64,000 nt of DNA from Rhizobium grahamii CCGE 502 (GTDB taxonomy: Bacteria; Pseudomonadota; Alphaproteobacteria; Rhizobiales; Rhizobiaceae), in NCBI RefSeq assembly GCF_000298315.2, contig NZ_AEYE02000031.1, positions 124,001-188,000 of the forward strand, written 5' to 3'. Shown here one piece after another: positions 1 to 9,246 of this stretch. The stretch's first letter is position 1; every line of letters starts with the position of its first letter. A program made the position numbers and the translations under genes. Below the pieces are notes generated by a model. It searched no databases, was not told where the DNA came from, and saw only the letters and a list, made by a program, of their open reading frames with translations.

Positions 1-618
1 AGTCATGCGCATGTGGCGTGCGTCCGCGCCGACCTTGCTGTCGAGCTTCCAGCCGTGCAGCGCGTTTTCCTGCATCGTGGTGACGAGGAAGTTGCCGTCG
101 GGCGAGAAGGTGACGCCGGTGTGGGCGCCTTTCCATTCGAGATCGGCGGGCTTGGCAGCGGTGCCGACCCAATGCAGCGAAACGCCGTTATAGCGCGCCG
201 CCGCAATGCGCATGCCCTTCGGCGCGAAGGCCAGGCCTTCGACAGTGCGCTCTTCGGTAAATTCCTTGGTCGTACCATCGGCGAGGCGGACGAAGGCGCT
301 CTTGCCGTAGGAGTAGGCGATGGCGCCCTGCGGGCCGGCGGCAAGCTGGGAAATCCACTTGCGCGGCGCATTGGCGAGTTCTGTGACGTTGGCGTCGGCC
401 GTGATGCGCAGCACCTTGCCGTCTTCGCCGCCGGAAATCAGGCTATCGCTATAGGGGTCGCGGATGCAGCTCAGCATGCCGTGATGGGCTTCGGTCACCT
501 TCTCGCCGCCGTCGAGGCGGTGAAAGGTGCCAGCGGCATTGGCGAAGAAAGGGGTGTCACCTAAAAATTCGACGGCCAGGATATGGCCGTCGAGATCAAA
601 CGGGGCAACTGTCGGCAT
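1..618 (-). CDS. WD40 repeat protein, C-terminal part beyond window edge
   Basis: The reverse strand is open from an ATG at 618 to the left edge, giving the first 206 residues (start [18 protein letters not shown]) with no stop in the window. Repeating beta-propeller phrases support WD40 folding: LISGGEDGKVLRI near residue 60, VEGLAFAPKGMRIAAARYNG in the middle, and GVTFSPDGNFLVTTMQENAL near the end. The ATG shares one base with the stop of the upstream GTPase gene (TGATG), so translation is probably coupled. Pairing of a COG0523 GTPase with a WD40 protein is common in rhizobia; the partner or substrate is unknown. A scaffold or metal-target role under zinc limitation is inference. The gene is truncated only by the window boundary. 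Confidence 0.85.
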   Translation of the reverse strand, partial: MPTVAPFDLDGHILAVEFLGDTPFFANAAGTFHRLDGGEKVTEAHHGMLSCIRDPYSDSLISGGEDGKVLRITADANVTELANAPRKWISQLAAGPQGAIAYSYGKSAFVRLADGTTKEFTEERTVEGLAFAPKGMRIAAARYNGVSLHWVGTAAKPADLEWKGAHTGVTFSPDGNFLVTTMQENALHGWKLDSKVGADARHMRMT

Positions 619-1730
619 CAGGCTGCCGCCTCGCACGCCTTGAAGGAGGCTTCGAGCTTTTCGCGGTCGAGTTCGCGGCCGATGAAGACGAGGCGGGTTT
701 CGTGCTTCTCGCCATCCTTCCACGGACGCTGATGATCACCTTCGACGATCATGTGGACGCCCTGAATGACATAGCGCTCGGGGTCGTCCTTGAAGGCGAT
801 GATGCCCTTGAGCCGCAGGATGTTCGGGCCCTGTGTCTGGGTGATCTTCTGGACCCAGGGGAAGAAGCGTTCAGGGTTCATCTCGCCGCCGCGCAGCGAG
901 ACCGACTGGACCGTCACGTCATGGATCGGCGACATCGCGCCATGATGATGGTGGTCATGGTCATGATCATGATGGTGATGATGGTCATGATCGTGGTCGT
1001 GATCATGCGCATGGTGATGATGGTCGTGGTCGCAATCCGGGCCGCAGACGTGATCGTCGTGGTCATGATCGAGGAAATGCGGATCGTTCTCCAGCGCGCG
1101 CTCAAGGTTGAAGGCGCCCTGATCGAGAACGCGCGCCAGATCGACGCCCGAACGGCTTGTCTTGTAGACGCGGGCCGATGGGTTGATGGCGTGGACGACG
1201 TCCTCGATCTGCGCCAGTTCTTCCGGCGTCACGAGGTCCGTCTTGTTGATCAGTACGACATCGGCAAAGGCGATCTGGTCTTCGGCTTCGCGGCTGTCCT
1301 TCAGGCGTAGCGGCAGGTGCTTGGCGTCGACGAGGGCGACAACCGCATCGAGTTCCGTCTTGGCGCGAACGTCATCATCCATGAAGAAGGTCTGGGCGAC
1401 CGGTACTGGGTCGGCAAGGCCGGTGGTTTCAACGATGATGCCGTCGAAACGGCCGGGGCGGCGCATCAGGCCTTCGACGACGCGGATCAGGTCGCCGCGC
1501 ACGGTGCAACAGACGCAGCCGTTGTTCATTTCATAGATTTCTTCGTCGGATTCGACGATCAGGTCGTTGTCGATGCCGATCTCGCCGAACTCGTTGACGA
1601 TGACCGCATATTTCTTGCCGTGGTTCTCCGACAGGATGCGGTTGAGCAAGGTCGTCTTGCCGGCGCCGAGGTAGCCGGTGAGGACGGTAACGGGGATTGG
1701 CTTCTGCTGGGTGGGGATCGCGTCGGTCAT
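618..1730 (-). CDS. COG0523 (CobW/ZigA-type) GTP-dependent metallochaperone with His-rich segment
   Basis: 370-residue P-loop GTPase of the G3E family. Visible motifs are Walker [10 protein letters not shown] (residues 19-27), the conserved metal site CVCC at 72-75 within NNGCVCC, a Walker B/G3 region VETTGLADP, and G4 INKTD. A very long His/Asp-rich stretch (about residues 205-262, alternating HD and HHHH) follows and is typical of zinc-handling members. The C-terminal CobW_C domain includes the [10 protein letters not shown] segment. I chose the ATG at 1730 because GAGG lies five bases upstream; an ATG at 1751 lacks a ribosome site. A Zur-box-like palindrome lies upstream at 1823-1834. Family knowledge and the His tract favour zinc delivery under zinc limitation over cobalamin synthesis (no cob genes nearby). 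Confidence 0.9.
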   Translation of the reverse strand: MTDAIPTQQKPIPVTVLTGYLGAGKTTLLNRILSENHGKKYAVIVNEFGEIGIDNDLIVESDEEIYEMNNGCVCCTVRGDLIRVVEGLMRRPGRFDGIIVETTGLADPVPVAQTFFMDDDVRAKTELDAVVALVDAKHLPLRLKDSREAEDQIAFADVVLINKTDLVTPEELAQIEDVVHAINPSARVYKTSRSGVDLARVLDQGAFNLERALENDPHFLDHDHDDHVCGPDCDHDHHHHAHDHDHDHDHHHHHDHDHDHHHHGAMSPIHDVTVQSVSLRGGEMNPERFFPWVQKITQTQGPNILRLKGIIAFKDDPERYVIQGVHMIVEGDHQRPWKDGEKHETRLVFIGRELDREKLEASFKACEAAA

Positions 1731-1822
1731 AAGAACCTCGAGAGATGGCACGCCCGGGGGCGGGGCTGAAAATTCGTCGGTCTCATATAAGGAGTTGCGC
1801 GCGGCAGTTCAAAGGGATTCGT

Positions 1823-1834
1823 ATGTTATAAGAT
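1823..1834 (-). promoter_or_regulatory. Probable Zur box upstream of the COG0523 GTPase gene
   Basis: The 12 bases ATGTTATAAGAT differ at one position from the palindromic core ATGTTATAACAT of alphaproteobacterial Zur operators. The site lies 93 bp upstream of the GTPase start, between it and the creatininase gene. Zinc-responsive repression of ZigA-type GTPases is established in the family; its use here is inferred. Confidence 0.5.
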
Positions 1835-1855
1835 CACATCGCGACGGCAAGGGTT

Positions 1856-2647
1856 TCAATCGAGCTCCGCCGCGTCAAATGCATCGACATCCTCGAGCAG
1901 TTCGACCAGGCCTTTTACGGAATGCGCGATCAGCGCCTCGCCCTTCTCCGCTGTCGCAAGCGATGCGTTGCCCGCGACACCCGATGGGCTGAGATCCTGC
2001 ATCTTCCACCCAAAAGCATGGGGGCCGTAGGCACGCAGATGCTTGAAGCGGGCGGCAAAATCGGACTGACGGGAGGGAAAATCGCGGGCCTTGCTCATGT
2101 CGACCTTGTCGGGATGAAGCGCCAGCATCACCGAGGTCTCGATATCGCCGCCGTGGATGTCGATCGCCTTCGCCTTGGGCGAGATGACACCGGCGGGAAC
2201 GCCGAAGCGCGTCCAGCTGGTGGCGACGGCCAGCATATCGAACCGGACCCGGGCCTCGGTCGCGACGATCGTCATTAGCGGCGAGTTGCCGCCATGGGCG
2301 TTCAGCATCACGAACTTGCGAATACCCGTCTCCGCGAGCCTTTGAGCAATGCCCAGCCAGCGTTCGACGGCCTCGCCATATGTCAGCGTTTGTGTACCCT
2401 TCACGTCCATATGCTCGACCGAGTAGCCGACCTCTTCCGTGGGCAGAAACGTCGCCGGCAAGGCGGCGGGAAGTGCGGCTTTGAGCCGGGCAACGATGCC
2501 CCTCGCGATCAGGGTGTCGGTATCGAAAGGCAGATGCGGACCATGCTGTTCATGCGCGCCAAGCGGCAGAACGGCGATCCATTGACGGCGGTCTGCGGGC
2601 GTCAGGTTCGGATCGTTATCCGCGAAGTCGCGAGAAGGCTCCGTCAT
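1856..2647 (-). CDS. Creatininase-family metal-dependent amidohydrolase
   Basis: 263 residues, normal for the creatininase/FAPy-deformylase family. The N-terminal metal motif is intact (LGAHEQHGPHLPFDTDT; Glu33, His35 and Asp44 expected as ligands), followed by NAHGGN near residue 118 and HGGDIETS near 167 carrying the catalytic and metal Glu. The family includes creatinine amidohydrolase and mycofactocin- and riboflavin-related hydrolases. No creatine, riboflavin or mycofactocin genes lie nearby, so the substrate cannot be assigned. It lies 125 bp upstream of the zinc GTPase gene on the same strand. Family members use Zn/Mn, so a metal-related link is possible but unproven. Confidence 0.85.
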   Translation of the reverse strand: MTEPSRDFADNDPNLTPADRRQWIAVLPLGAHEQHGPHLPFDTDTLIARGIVARLKAALPAALPATFLPTEEVGYSVEHMDVKGTQTLTYGEAVERWLGIAQRLAETGIRKFVMLNAHGGNSPLMTIVATEARVRFDMLAVATSWTRFGVPAGVISPKAKAIDIHGGDIETSVMLALHPDKVDMSKARDFPSRQSDFAARFKHLRAYGPHAFGWKMQDLSPSGVAGNASLATAEKGEALIAHSVKGLVELLEDVDAFDAAELD

Positions 2648-2734
2648 CCGGCTAAGACCTCTTGTTTATGACGAAATGATGCGCGATGTCATTGTGCAGC
2701 GTTCTCAATGCTTAGCGCATAACCCCTTAAATCG

Positions 2735-2744
2735 AAATCGATTT
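2735..2744. promoter_or_regulatory. Palindrome just upstream of the marR gene
   Basis: AAATCGATTT is a perfect 10-bp palindrome preceded by a further partial copy (AAATCG), ending six bases before the ribosome site. It could be an autoregulatory operator for the MarR protein or simply an AT-rich promoter segment; no direct evidence separates these. Confidence 0.25.
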
Positions 2745-2757
2745 GGGGGAGGTGATC

Positions 2758-3333
2758 ATGAAATGTTCCTGCTCCCCACACGGAAGGGGTGCGCAACGCA
2801 GCAAAGTCAAAGGGATGGCGATGGGGAAGAAGCACAAGGACGGAAAGAAGCAGAAGTCCAAGAAAAAGGACCAGACCGAATATACCGTCGTCGATCTTTC
2901 GCCGGCTTTGACGCAGGCAGCACGCTCGATGCGAACCGTCCTTTCACGCAATCTCCTCGAAAGCGGCCTTTATGCGGGTCAGGACGGCGTGATCCTTTCT
3001 CTGGCTGAAAGCGACGGGATGACGGCCGGCGGGCTGGCCCACAAGCTCGGCGTCAAGGCGCCGACCATGACGCGCACGATCGGACGCATGGAGGCGCAAG
3101 GCTTCCTCGAGCGCAAGCCGGACGCAGAAGATGCCCGCCTGACCAAGGTCTACCTCACCGAGCTTGGTCGCGGCAGCGTGCAGGCAATCGAAACGGCAGG
3201 GTCGGCCTGCGACCACATGGCGACCCAGGAGTTTTCCGAGAAGGAAATCCGCAATCTGGTCCGTCTTTTAAAGGCCATCGATGCCAATCTGCAGTCGGCC
3301 GCGATCCCGTTCGACGAGCCTGAGGAAATCTGA
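2758..3333 (+). CDS. MarR-family transcriptional regulator with Lys-rich N-terminal tail
   Basis: 191 residues from the ATG at 2758, preceded by a strong GGGGGAGG site; a TTG at 2743 and ATGs at 2815/2821 are alternatives. The wHTH is clear: LSLAESDGMTAGGLAHKLG, then recognition helix APTMTRTIGRMEAQGFLER, then the wing KPDAEDARLTKVYLTELG with the DxR motif. The first ~40 residues are unusual: cysteines (MKCSCSPHG), then a lysine-rich run (GKKHKDGKKQKSKKK) likely disordered or contacting DNA backbone. No target gene is adjacent in an obvious divergon; the minus-strand creatininase starts 110 bp upstream, so the shared interval may be controlled. Ligand unknown. Confidence 0.85.
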   Translation: MKCSCSPHGRGAQRSKVKGMAMGKKHKDGKKQKSKKKDQTEYTVVDLSPALTQAARSMRTVLSRNLLESGLYAGQDGVILSLAESDGMTAGGLAHKLGVKAPTMTRTIGRMEAQGFLERKPDAEDARLTKVYLTELGRGSVQAIETAGSACDHMATQEFSEKEIRNLVRLLKAIDANLQSAAIPFDEPEEI

Positions 3334-3454
3334 CAAGTTTGTGAAATTACGAATTGCCTCGCTGCGTTTAATCTTTTAATTAAACATTTTAATAAGGCTC
3401 GGCCGCTCCATCGGCTGAGTGCACAGAAATCCGCGCGTTGCCTGGGGAGGACAC

Positions 3455-4477
3455 GTGGCACAAAAGATCAAGCTTTCGACGATCGCCGAAACGCTCGGCA
3501 TTTCAACAGCAACCGTATCTCTTGCCTTACGTGACAGCCCGCTCGTGGCTGGCGCCACCCGAGACAAAATCAAGGAACAGGCGCGGGCGCTCGGCTATAT
3601 CTACAACCGCCGCGCCGCCAGCCTGCGCACGTCTCGTTCAGGCATCATCGGTGTCGTTGTGCATGACATCATGAATCCGTTCTACGGCGAAATCCTGAAG
3701 GCGATCGAAAGCGAACTCGATCGCAGCCGCCACACCTTCATTCTGTCGAACCACTACGACTCGGTCGAAAAGCAGCGCACCTTCATCGAGACGTTGCTGC
3801 AGCTCGGCGGCGACGGCGTCATCATGTCGCCGGCGATCGGTACGCCGCAGGAGGACATGCAGCTTGCCGAAGACAATGGCATGCCGGCGATCCTGGTTGC
3901 CCGTTCGCTGGACGGCTTGGACCTTCCGACGTACCGCGGCGACGACAGCTATGGCATTTCGCTCGCCACCAATCACCTGATCGGCCTGGGCCACAGCTCG
4001 ATCGCGATGATCGGCGGCACCGACCAGACCTCGACGGGGCGCGATCGTTACCAGGGTTACGTCAACGCGCTGCGCAAGGCGGGCATAGACGTCGACCCGG
4101 GCTTGCGCATCCCCGGCCCGCGCTCGATGCAGGGCGGCTTCGAAGCGGCGGTGCACTTCCTGTCGCTGCCGCAGAAGCCGACGGCTGCCGTCTGCTGGAA
4201 CGACCTCGTCGCGATCGGCCTGATGAACGGCATTGCCCGCGCTGGTCTCGTCCCGGGCAAGGATATCTCGGTCACCGGCTACGACGACCTGGAGGAAGCT
4301 TCGATCTCGATGCCGGCGCTGACGACGGTATGGAATGGCCAGGCAGAAGTTGGACGCCTTGCGGCTCGCGCGCTTCTTGATCGTCTCGCCGGCAGCCACG
4401 AGCCTGACGGGCTCCATCTCATCAAGCCGGAGATGCGCATCCGCCAGTCGACCAGTCCTCATCGCCCGCGCCCATAG
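3455..4477 (+). CDS. LacI-family transcriptional regulator
   Basis: 340 residues from GTG 3455, chosen because GGGGAGG sits five bases upstream and the protein then begins at the family N-terminus (AQKIKLSTIAETLGISTATVS). Residues 4-25 are the LacI helix-turn-helix, followed by the hinge helix (YIYNRRAASLRTSRSG). A periplasmic-binding-like sugar domain fills the rest (GIIGVVVHDIMNPFYGEIL, then GHSSIAMIGG, then AVCWNDLVAIGLMNG, then VTGYDDLEEASISMPALTTV). A 2-hydroxyacid dehydrogenase gene follows after 19 bp, probably in the same transcript, so the regulator may respond to a sugar acid or related effector. No transporter is attached, and the effector is unknown. Confidence 0.9.
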   Translation: MAQKIKLSTIAETLGISTATVSLALRDSPLVAGATRDKIKEQARALGYIYNRRAASLRTSRSGIIGVVVHDIMNPFYGEILKAIESELDRSRHTFILSNHYDSVEKQRTFIETLLQLGGDGVIMSPAIGTPQEDMQLAEDNGMPAILVARSLDGLDLPTYRGDDSYGISLATNHLIGLGHSSIAMIGGTDQTSTGRDRYQGYVNALRKAGIDVDPGLRIPGPRSMQGGFEAAVHFLSLPQKPTAAVCWNDLVAIGLMNGIARAGLVPGKDISVTGYDDLEEASISMPALTTVWNGQAEVGRLAARALLDRLAGSHEPDGLHLIKPEMRIRQSTSPHRPRP

Positions 4478-4496
4478 CAAGCCAAAAGGAAATGCC

Positions 4497-5444
4497 ATGT
4501 CCCGCATCGCTGTTCTCGTTCCAGGGAAGATACACGAGCGCGTCCTGATACGCCTGAAGGAGAGCTTCGATGTTATCGAAGGCAATCCGTCGGCGCTTGG
4601 CGCGGAGGCGGTCGGAAAGATTCGCGGTGTCGCCGTCTCCGGCACGTTCGATGCGGCTGCAATCGACAGTCTTCCGAGTGTGGAACTGATCTCCAGCTTC
4701 GGCGTCGGTTACGATGGCGTCGACGCCAAGCATGCTGCGAGTAAGGGCATCATCGTCACGAACACGCCCGACGTGCTGAACGACGAGGTCGCCGATACGG
4801 CGATCGGGCTCTTACTGAACACGATTCGCGAGTTTCCGCGTGCGGAGAACTGGCTGCGTGCCGGCAACTGGAAGCTGGGGCAAAACTATCCGCTGTCGCG
4901 TTTCTCCCTCAAGGGGCGGCATGTCGGAATCTACGGCCTTGGGCGGATCGGCCAGGAAATCGCCAAGCGCCTGGAGCCGTTCAAGGTCAAGATCAGCTAT
5001 CACACGCGCACGCGCCACCCCGATGCGCCGTATGGCTATTATTCGTCGCTGAAAGATCTCGCCGAGGCCGTCGATACGCTGATCTCCATCGTCCCGAAGA
5101 CACCACAGACCCATAAGACCATAAATGCGGAAATCCTGTCCGCACTCGGACCTGACGGCGTCTTCATCAACGTGGGGCGCGGCTGGACAGTGGACGAGGA
5201 TGCACTTGCTCAGGCGCTGAAGTCCGGAACCATCGGTGCCGCCGGGCTCGATGTTTTCTACGACGAGCCGAACGTCCCTACTCGGCTGCTCGATCTGCCG
5301 AACGCCGTGCTTCTGCCGCACCTCGCTTCAGGCTCGGTGCCGACACGGAATGCCATGGCGGATCTGGTTGTCGACAACCTCGTTGAGTGGTTCGGGAAGG
5401 GCAAGCCGCTGACACCCGTGCCAGAGACTCCGGTGGAGGCGTAA
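4497..5444 (+). CDS. D-isomer-specific 2-hydroxyacid dehydrogenase (glyoxylate/hydroxypyruvate reductase-like)
   Basis: 315 residues. Rossmann motif VGIYGLGRIGQEIAKRL; the basic HTRTRH after the second strand suggests NADP(H) rather than NAD(H). Catalytic residues are in place: Arg in NVGRG, Glu in DEPNVPTR, His in LLPHLASGS. The family reduces 2-oxo acids such as glyoxylate and hydroxypyruvate to D-2-hydroxy acids in the cytoplasm. The ATG at 4497 follows AAAAGGA; longer in-frame starts lie inside the lacI gene. It is probably co-transcribed with the upstream LacI regulator. Substrate assignment beyond the family is not possible from sequence alone. Confidence 0.88.
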   Translation: MSRIAVLVPGKIHERVLIRLKESFDVIEGNPSALGAEAVGKIRGVAVSGTFDAAAIDSLPSVELISSFGVGYDGVDAKHAASKGIIVTNTPDVLNDEVADTAIGLLLNTIREFPRAENWLRAGNWKLGQNYPLSRFSLKGRHVGIYGLGRIGQEIAKRLEPFKVKISYHTRTRHPDAPYGYYSSLKDLAEAVDTLISIVPKTPQTHKTINAEILSALGPDGVFINVGRGWTVDEDALAQALKSGTIGAAGLDVFYDEPNVPTRLLDLPNAVLLPHLASGSVPTRNAMADLVVDNLVEWFGKGKPLTPVPETPVEA

Positions 5445-5469
5445 CTCGCCCGTCCGAATAGCGACTCAG

Positions 5470-5841
5470 CTATTTGGCAACATGCCAGACGCCACCCATG
5501 CCATCGCCCTTCATGTCGCCTTCCATCTTGTCGTCGACAAACATATAGAGCGGCTTGCCTTCATAGGCCCACATTTCCTTGCCGTCCGCGGCCTTGACCA
5601 GCGTCCAGTCGCCTTCCGCCTTGGCCTTGGCCGCGGCATGGAAGGCTGGCCATTTCTTCAGGCAGGCCTTATCGCAATTTGACTTGTCCTTTGCATCCTT
5701 GTCGAAGGTATAGAGGGTCATGCCCTTTTCGGTTGCCAGGATCTTGCCCATCTTGGTATCGACCATCTTGGCCGGTTCGGCGGCAAATGCCGAGAGGGCA
5801 CTCGTGGCCAGAACGGCCATTGAGAGCAACAGCGTTTTCAT
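5470..5841 (-). CDS. Exported COG4315-type small protein
   Basis: 123 residues with a clear Sec signal peptide (MKTLLLSMAVLATSALSAFA, cleavage after AFA-A). The mature protein carries two copies of the COG4315 secreted-repeat pattern: GKILATEKGMTLYTFDKDAK and, later, KEMWAYEGKPLYMFVDDKM. A conserved CDKACLKKWP segment has two Cys four residues apart. COG4315 proteins are periplasmic with no established function. An EcfG-type promoter lies 61 bp upstream (5902-5927), so it probably belongs to the general stress regulon. Monocistronic. Confidence 0.85.
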   Translation of the reverse strand: MKTLLLSMAVLATSALSAFAAEPAKMVDTKMGKILATEKGMTLYTFDKDAKDKSNCDKACLKKWPAFHAAAKAKAEGDWTLVKAADGKEMWAYEGKPLYMFVDDKMEGDMKGDGMGGVWHVAK

Positions 5842-5901
5842 AATTTCCTCCCACTCGGGAGCGCCGGCGGAATGCCGGTAGTGCCCGATCTAACTGATAG
5901 A

Positions 5902-5927
5902 AACGCTCCATCGGGACACCCTGTTCC
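5902..5927 (-). promoter_or_regulatory. EcfG/RpoE2-type general stress promoter
   Basis: On the minus strand, GGAAC (5927-5923) is followed after 17 bases by CGTT (5905-5902), matching the GGAAC-N16/17-CGTT consensus of alphaproteobacterial EcfG sigma factors. The start codon of the COG4315 gene is 61 bp downstream at 5841. Confidence 0.65.
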
Positions 5928-6084
5928 GCGATCATGGGTCTGCGGCGGAATGTCGCGGTCAGCGGGGCGTGCACGAGAGGTTTTTCGGCAACGTTCGGTC
6001 GCGTCAATTTACATCAATCACAATCGCGCATATTCATTTCGCTTCTCGGACGGCCTTGCGTTGATTGGGTAAAGGCGAGACATC

Positions 6085-6987
6085 ATGAACGAAATGCGGC
6101 GCAAGCTGACGACCATCTTCTCTGCGGATGTTCAGGATTACACGCGACTGATGGGTGCCGACGAAGAGGGCACGCTTGCCATGCTGAAGTGGTCGCGCGA
6201 TGCGATGTCGCGACTGATCGGCGCGCATGGCGGCCGGGTGATAAATACCTGGGGCGACGGGCTGATTGCCGAATTTCCGAGCGTCGTCGAAGCAGTCCGC
6301 GCCGCAATCGACGTGCAAAACGAACTCGTCGGCATGAACGCAGCTCGGCCGGCGGACGGGCGGATGCTCTACCGGATCGGCATCAATCTCGGCGATGTCC
6401 TCGCTGAGGGCGACGATATCTACGGCGACGGCGTCAATATCGCCGCCAGGCTTCAGGCTTCCGCACCGGCCGGCGGCATCGTGATTTCCAATACCGTCTA
6501 TGATCAGGTTCGCAACAAGGTCGCCGTCGGCTTCGATTTTCTAGGAGCGCTGACGGTAAAGAACGTCAGCGAGGCGGTGCCAAGCTATGCCGTTCGGATC
6601 GGAGTAGAACCATCTGCAGGACCAGCTCCGGCGGCCGGTCCGTCGCCGGCAGTCGCAGCGTCCGAGCCGGTCCGCTTGTCTGACCCCAGGGTGCGGAAGA
6701 TGGCCGGCGTGTTCGCGGTTGTCGCCATCGCTCTGTTGGTAATCAACCTGCTGTCGTGGCAGGGCGTGTTCTGGGCGGCGTGGCCGCTGCTTGCCCTTGC
6801 CTTCGTGGTCGCCATGGGGTGGGTCCGCAGCCAGAACCGTTTTGACCGGCGCATAGCCGGATTCGCGGTTGTCGGCATCGGGATCGTCATGATCAATCTG
6901 TTGTCATGGCACGGCGTATTCTGGGCCATATGGCCGCTTCTGGGCCTAGCCGTGACTGCCGGATTGCGATGGGCGATGCGCCGCTAG
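6085..6987 (+). CDS. Class III adenylate/guanylate cyclase with C-terminal duplicated two-helix membrane module
   Basis: 300 residues. Residues ~5-170 form the cyclase homology domain: metal Asp in FSADVQDYTRLM, second Asp in TWGDGLIAEF, transition-state Asn and Arg in DGVNIAARL, and a base-contacting Lys in TVKNVSEAVPSYAV. It therefore looks catalytically complete. After an Ala/Pro linker (~180-205), the C-terminus holds two copies of a two-helix unit sharing INLLSWxGVFWAxWPLL (about residues 220-258 and 262-298), similar to 2TM-domain proteins. The cyclase domain thus precedes the membrane anchor, the reverse of most membrane cyclases. Start ATG 6085 has AAGGCGAGA upstream. cAMP as product is inferred from the family. 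Confidence 0.85.
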   Translation: MNEMRRKLTTIFSADVQDYTRLMGADEEGTLAMLKWSRDAMSRLIGAHGGRVINTWGDGLIAEFPSVVEAVRAAIDVQNELVGMNAARPADGRMLYRIGINLGDVLAEGDDIYGDGVNIAARLQASAPAGGIVISNTVYDQVRNKVAVGFDFLGALTVKNVSEAVPSYAVRIGVEPSAGPAPAAGPSPAVAASEPVRLSDPRVRKMAGVFAVVAIALLVINLLSWQGVFWAAWPLLALAFVVAMGWVRSQNRFDRRIAGFAVVGIGIVMINLLSWHGVFWAIWPLLGLAVTAGLRWAMRR

Positions 6988-7008
6988 AAGCGACCGATCG
7001 GTCGGCGA

Positions 7009-7797
7009 TCAGGCAGGTGTCTTTTCCCTTAGTAGCTTGCTTGCCGCGTAGTCCCTGACGGCGTCGCCGAAGGCCGTGAAGATCTGGTTCGATGGCTTGT
7101 CAGTCTCGGCCCAGTATTCCGGATGCCATTGAACACCGACCGCAAAAGCCGGAGCATCGATCACGGAGACCGCTTCGATCGTCCCGTCTTCGGCCACCGC
7201 CTCCGTCTGCAGGCGCGGGGCCGTCTTGGCGATGGCCTGGCGATGCAACGAGTTCACCCTGATTTCGCCCGGACCGACGATGCCCGCGATGCAGGACCCT
7301 TCCTTGACGAAGACGCTCTGGCGGATCGCGTACTTGCCGTCACGGTCAACCTCGGCCGGCGTGCGGTGATCCCATATGCCTGGCTGGTCCTGGATTTCGC
7401 TGGCAAGCGTGCCGCCCAAGGCGACGTTGAGTTCCTGAATGCCGCGGCAGATCGCGAGCAGCGGAATGGCCCGGTCGATGGCACGACGGATTAGCGGCAG
7501 GGTGGTGGCGTCACGGGCGATATCGAAAGGCCCGTCGGCGTCGGTCGCGGTTGCGCCGTAGTAAGACGGGTGGACGTTGCTGGCCGAACCGGAGACAAGG
7601 ACGCCGTCGACGCGGTCCAGAATCGCGTCCGTTCCGTAGCCTTCCTCGAAAGCTGGAATGATGAAGGCCATGACGCCGGCGGCATTGAGCGCCGCGCGCA
7701 CATATTGATGCTGGACGGCATGCCACGTCGCACCGTCGAAGGTGCGGATATCGGCAGGAACGGCGACGATCGGCTTCGTCATTTTGACCCCGGTCAT
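7009..7797 (-). CDS. Peptidase C26 / gamma-glutamyl-gamma-aminobutyrate hydrolase-like class I amidotransferase
   Basis: 262 residues with the class I glutamine amidotransferase fold of the PuuD/C26 family. The nucleophile Cys is in LLAICRGIQELNVALGG (about residue 122), the catalytic His-Glu pair is in VGVQWHPEYW, and GVLVSGSASNVHPSYYG is a family signature. Members hydrolyse gamma-glutamyl amides, for example in putrescine catabolism. No puu genes are adjacent, so the natural substrate is open. M6 (7782) is an alternative start with GGGG just upstream; 7797 is kept as the longest form. It lies divergent from the TRAP binding-protein gene. Confidence 0.85.
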   Translation of the reverse strand: MTGVKMTKPIVAVPADIRTFDGATWHAVQHQYVRAALNAAGVMAFIIPAFEEGYGTDAILDRVDGVLVSGSASNVHPSYYGATATDADGPFDIARDATTLPLIRRAIDRAIPLLAICRGIQELNVALGGTLASEIQDQPGIWDHRTPAEVDRDGKYAIRQSVFVKEGSCIAGIVGPGEIRVNSLHRQAIAKTAPRLQTEAVAEDGTIEAVSVIDAPAFAVGVQWHPEYWAETDKPSNQIFTAFGDAVRDYAASKLLREKTPA

Positions 7798-7920
7798 AAG
7801 ATGCGGTTGCTATTGTGAGAGCCGAGAACGGCTTGGAAGTCAACGTCTCGGCGCAATCGCAGGCAGAATTACGGCATTGTCGGCCACCGGCTCCGGCGAA
7901 GCCTGCCTAACTCGCTGATT

Positions 7921-7949
7921 TTGATGGAAATGCTTCTCGCCGCTATATT
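7921..7949 (+). promoter_or_regulatory. Sigma-70-type promoter for the TRAP binding-protein gene
   Basis: TTGATG (7921-7926), 17-bp spacer, TATATT (7944-7949): a good housekeeping promoter match. It would give a leader of about 120 nt before the ATG at 8077. Confidence 0.5.
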
Positions 7950-8037
7950 GCCGTCGTGATGCCAAAGACTAATGGGACAGTGCTTGAAACACGGTCGCCA
8001 CCGTGCTTAGTTCGCCTATCGCTGCGGGCAAAGATGA

Positions 8038-9186
<1,149 letters not shown>

Positions 9187-9211
9187 CAGGCAGCTCAGTA
9201 AGGACAAGGAA

Positions 9212-9241
9212 AAAGCCCCGGATTTCGATCCGGGGCTTTTT
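9212..9241. terminator. Bidirectional rho-independent terminator
   Basis: Perfect 12-bp stem AAAGCCCCGGAT / ATCCGGGGCTTT with a short TTCG-type loop, A-rich on the left and T-rich on the right. It can terminate both the binding-protein gene (+) and the convergent dctM gene (-), whose stop lies just beyond it. Confidence 0.9.
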
Positions 9242-9246
9242 TGTTA

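Noticed and set aside
914-1105. Met/Thr/Ile-rich frames over the GTPase gene
   Set aside because: They are antisense or shifted readings of the His/Asp-codon repeat in the GTPase gene, not independent genes.
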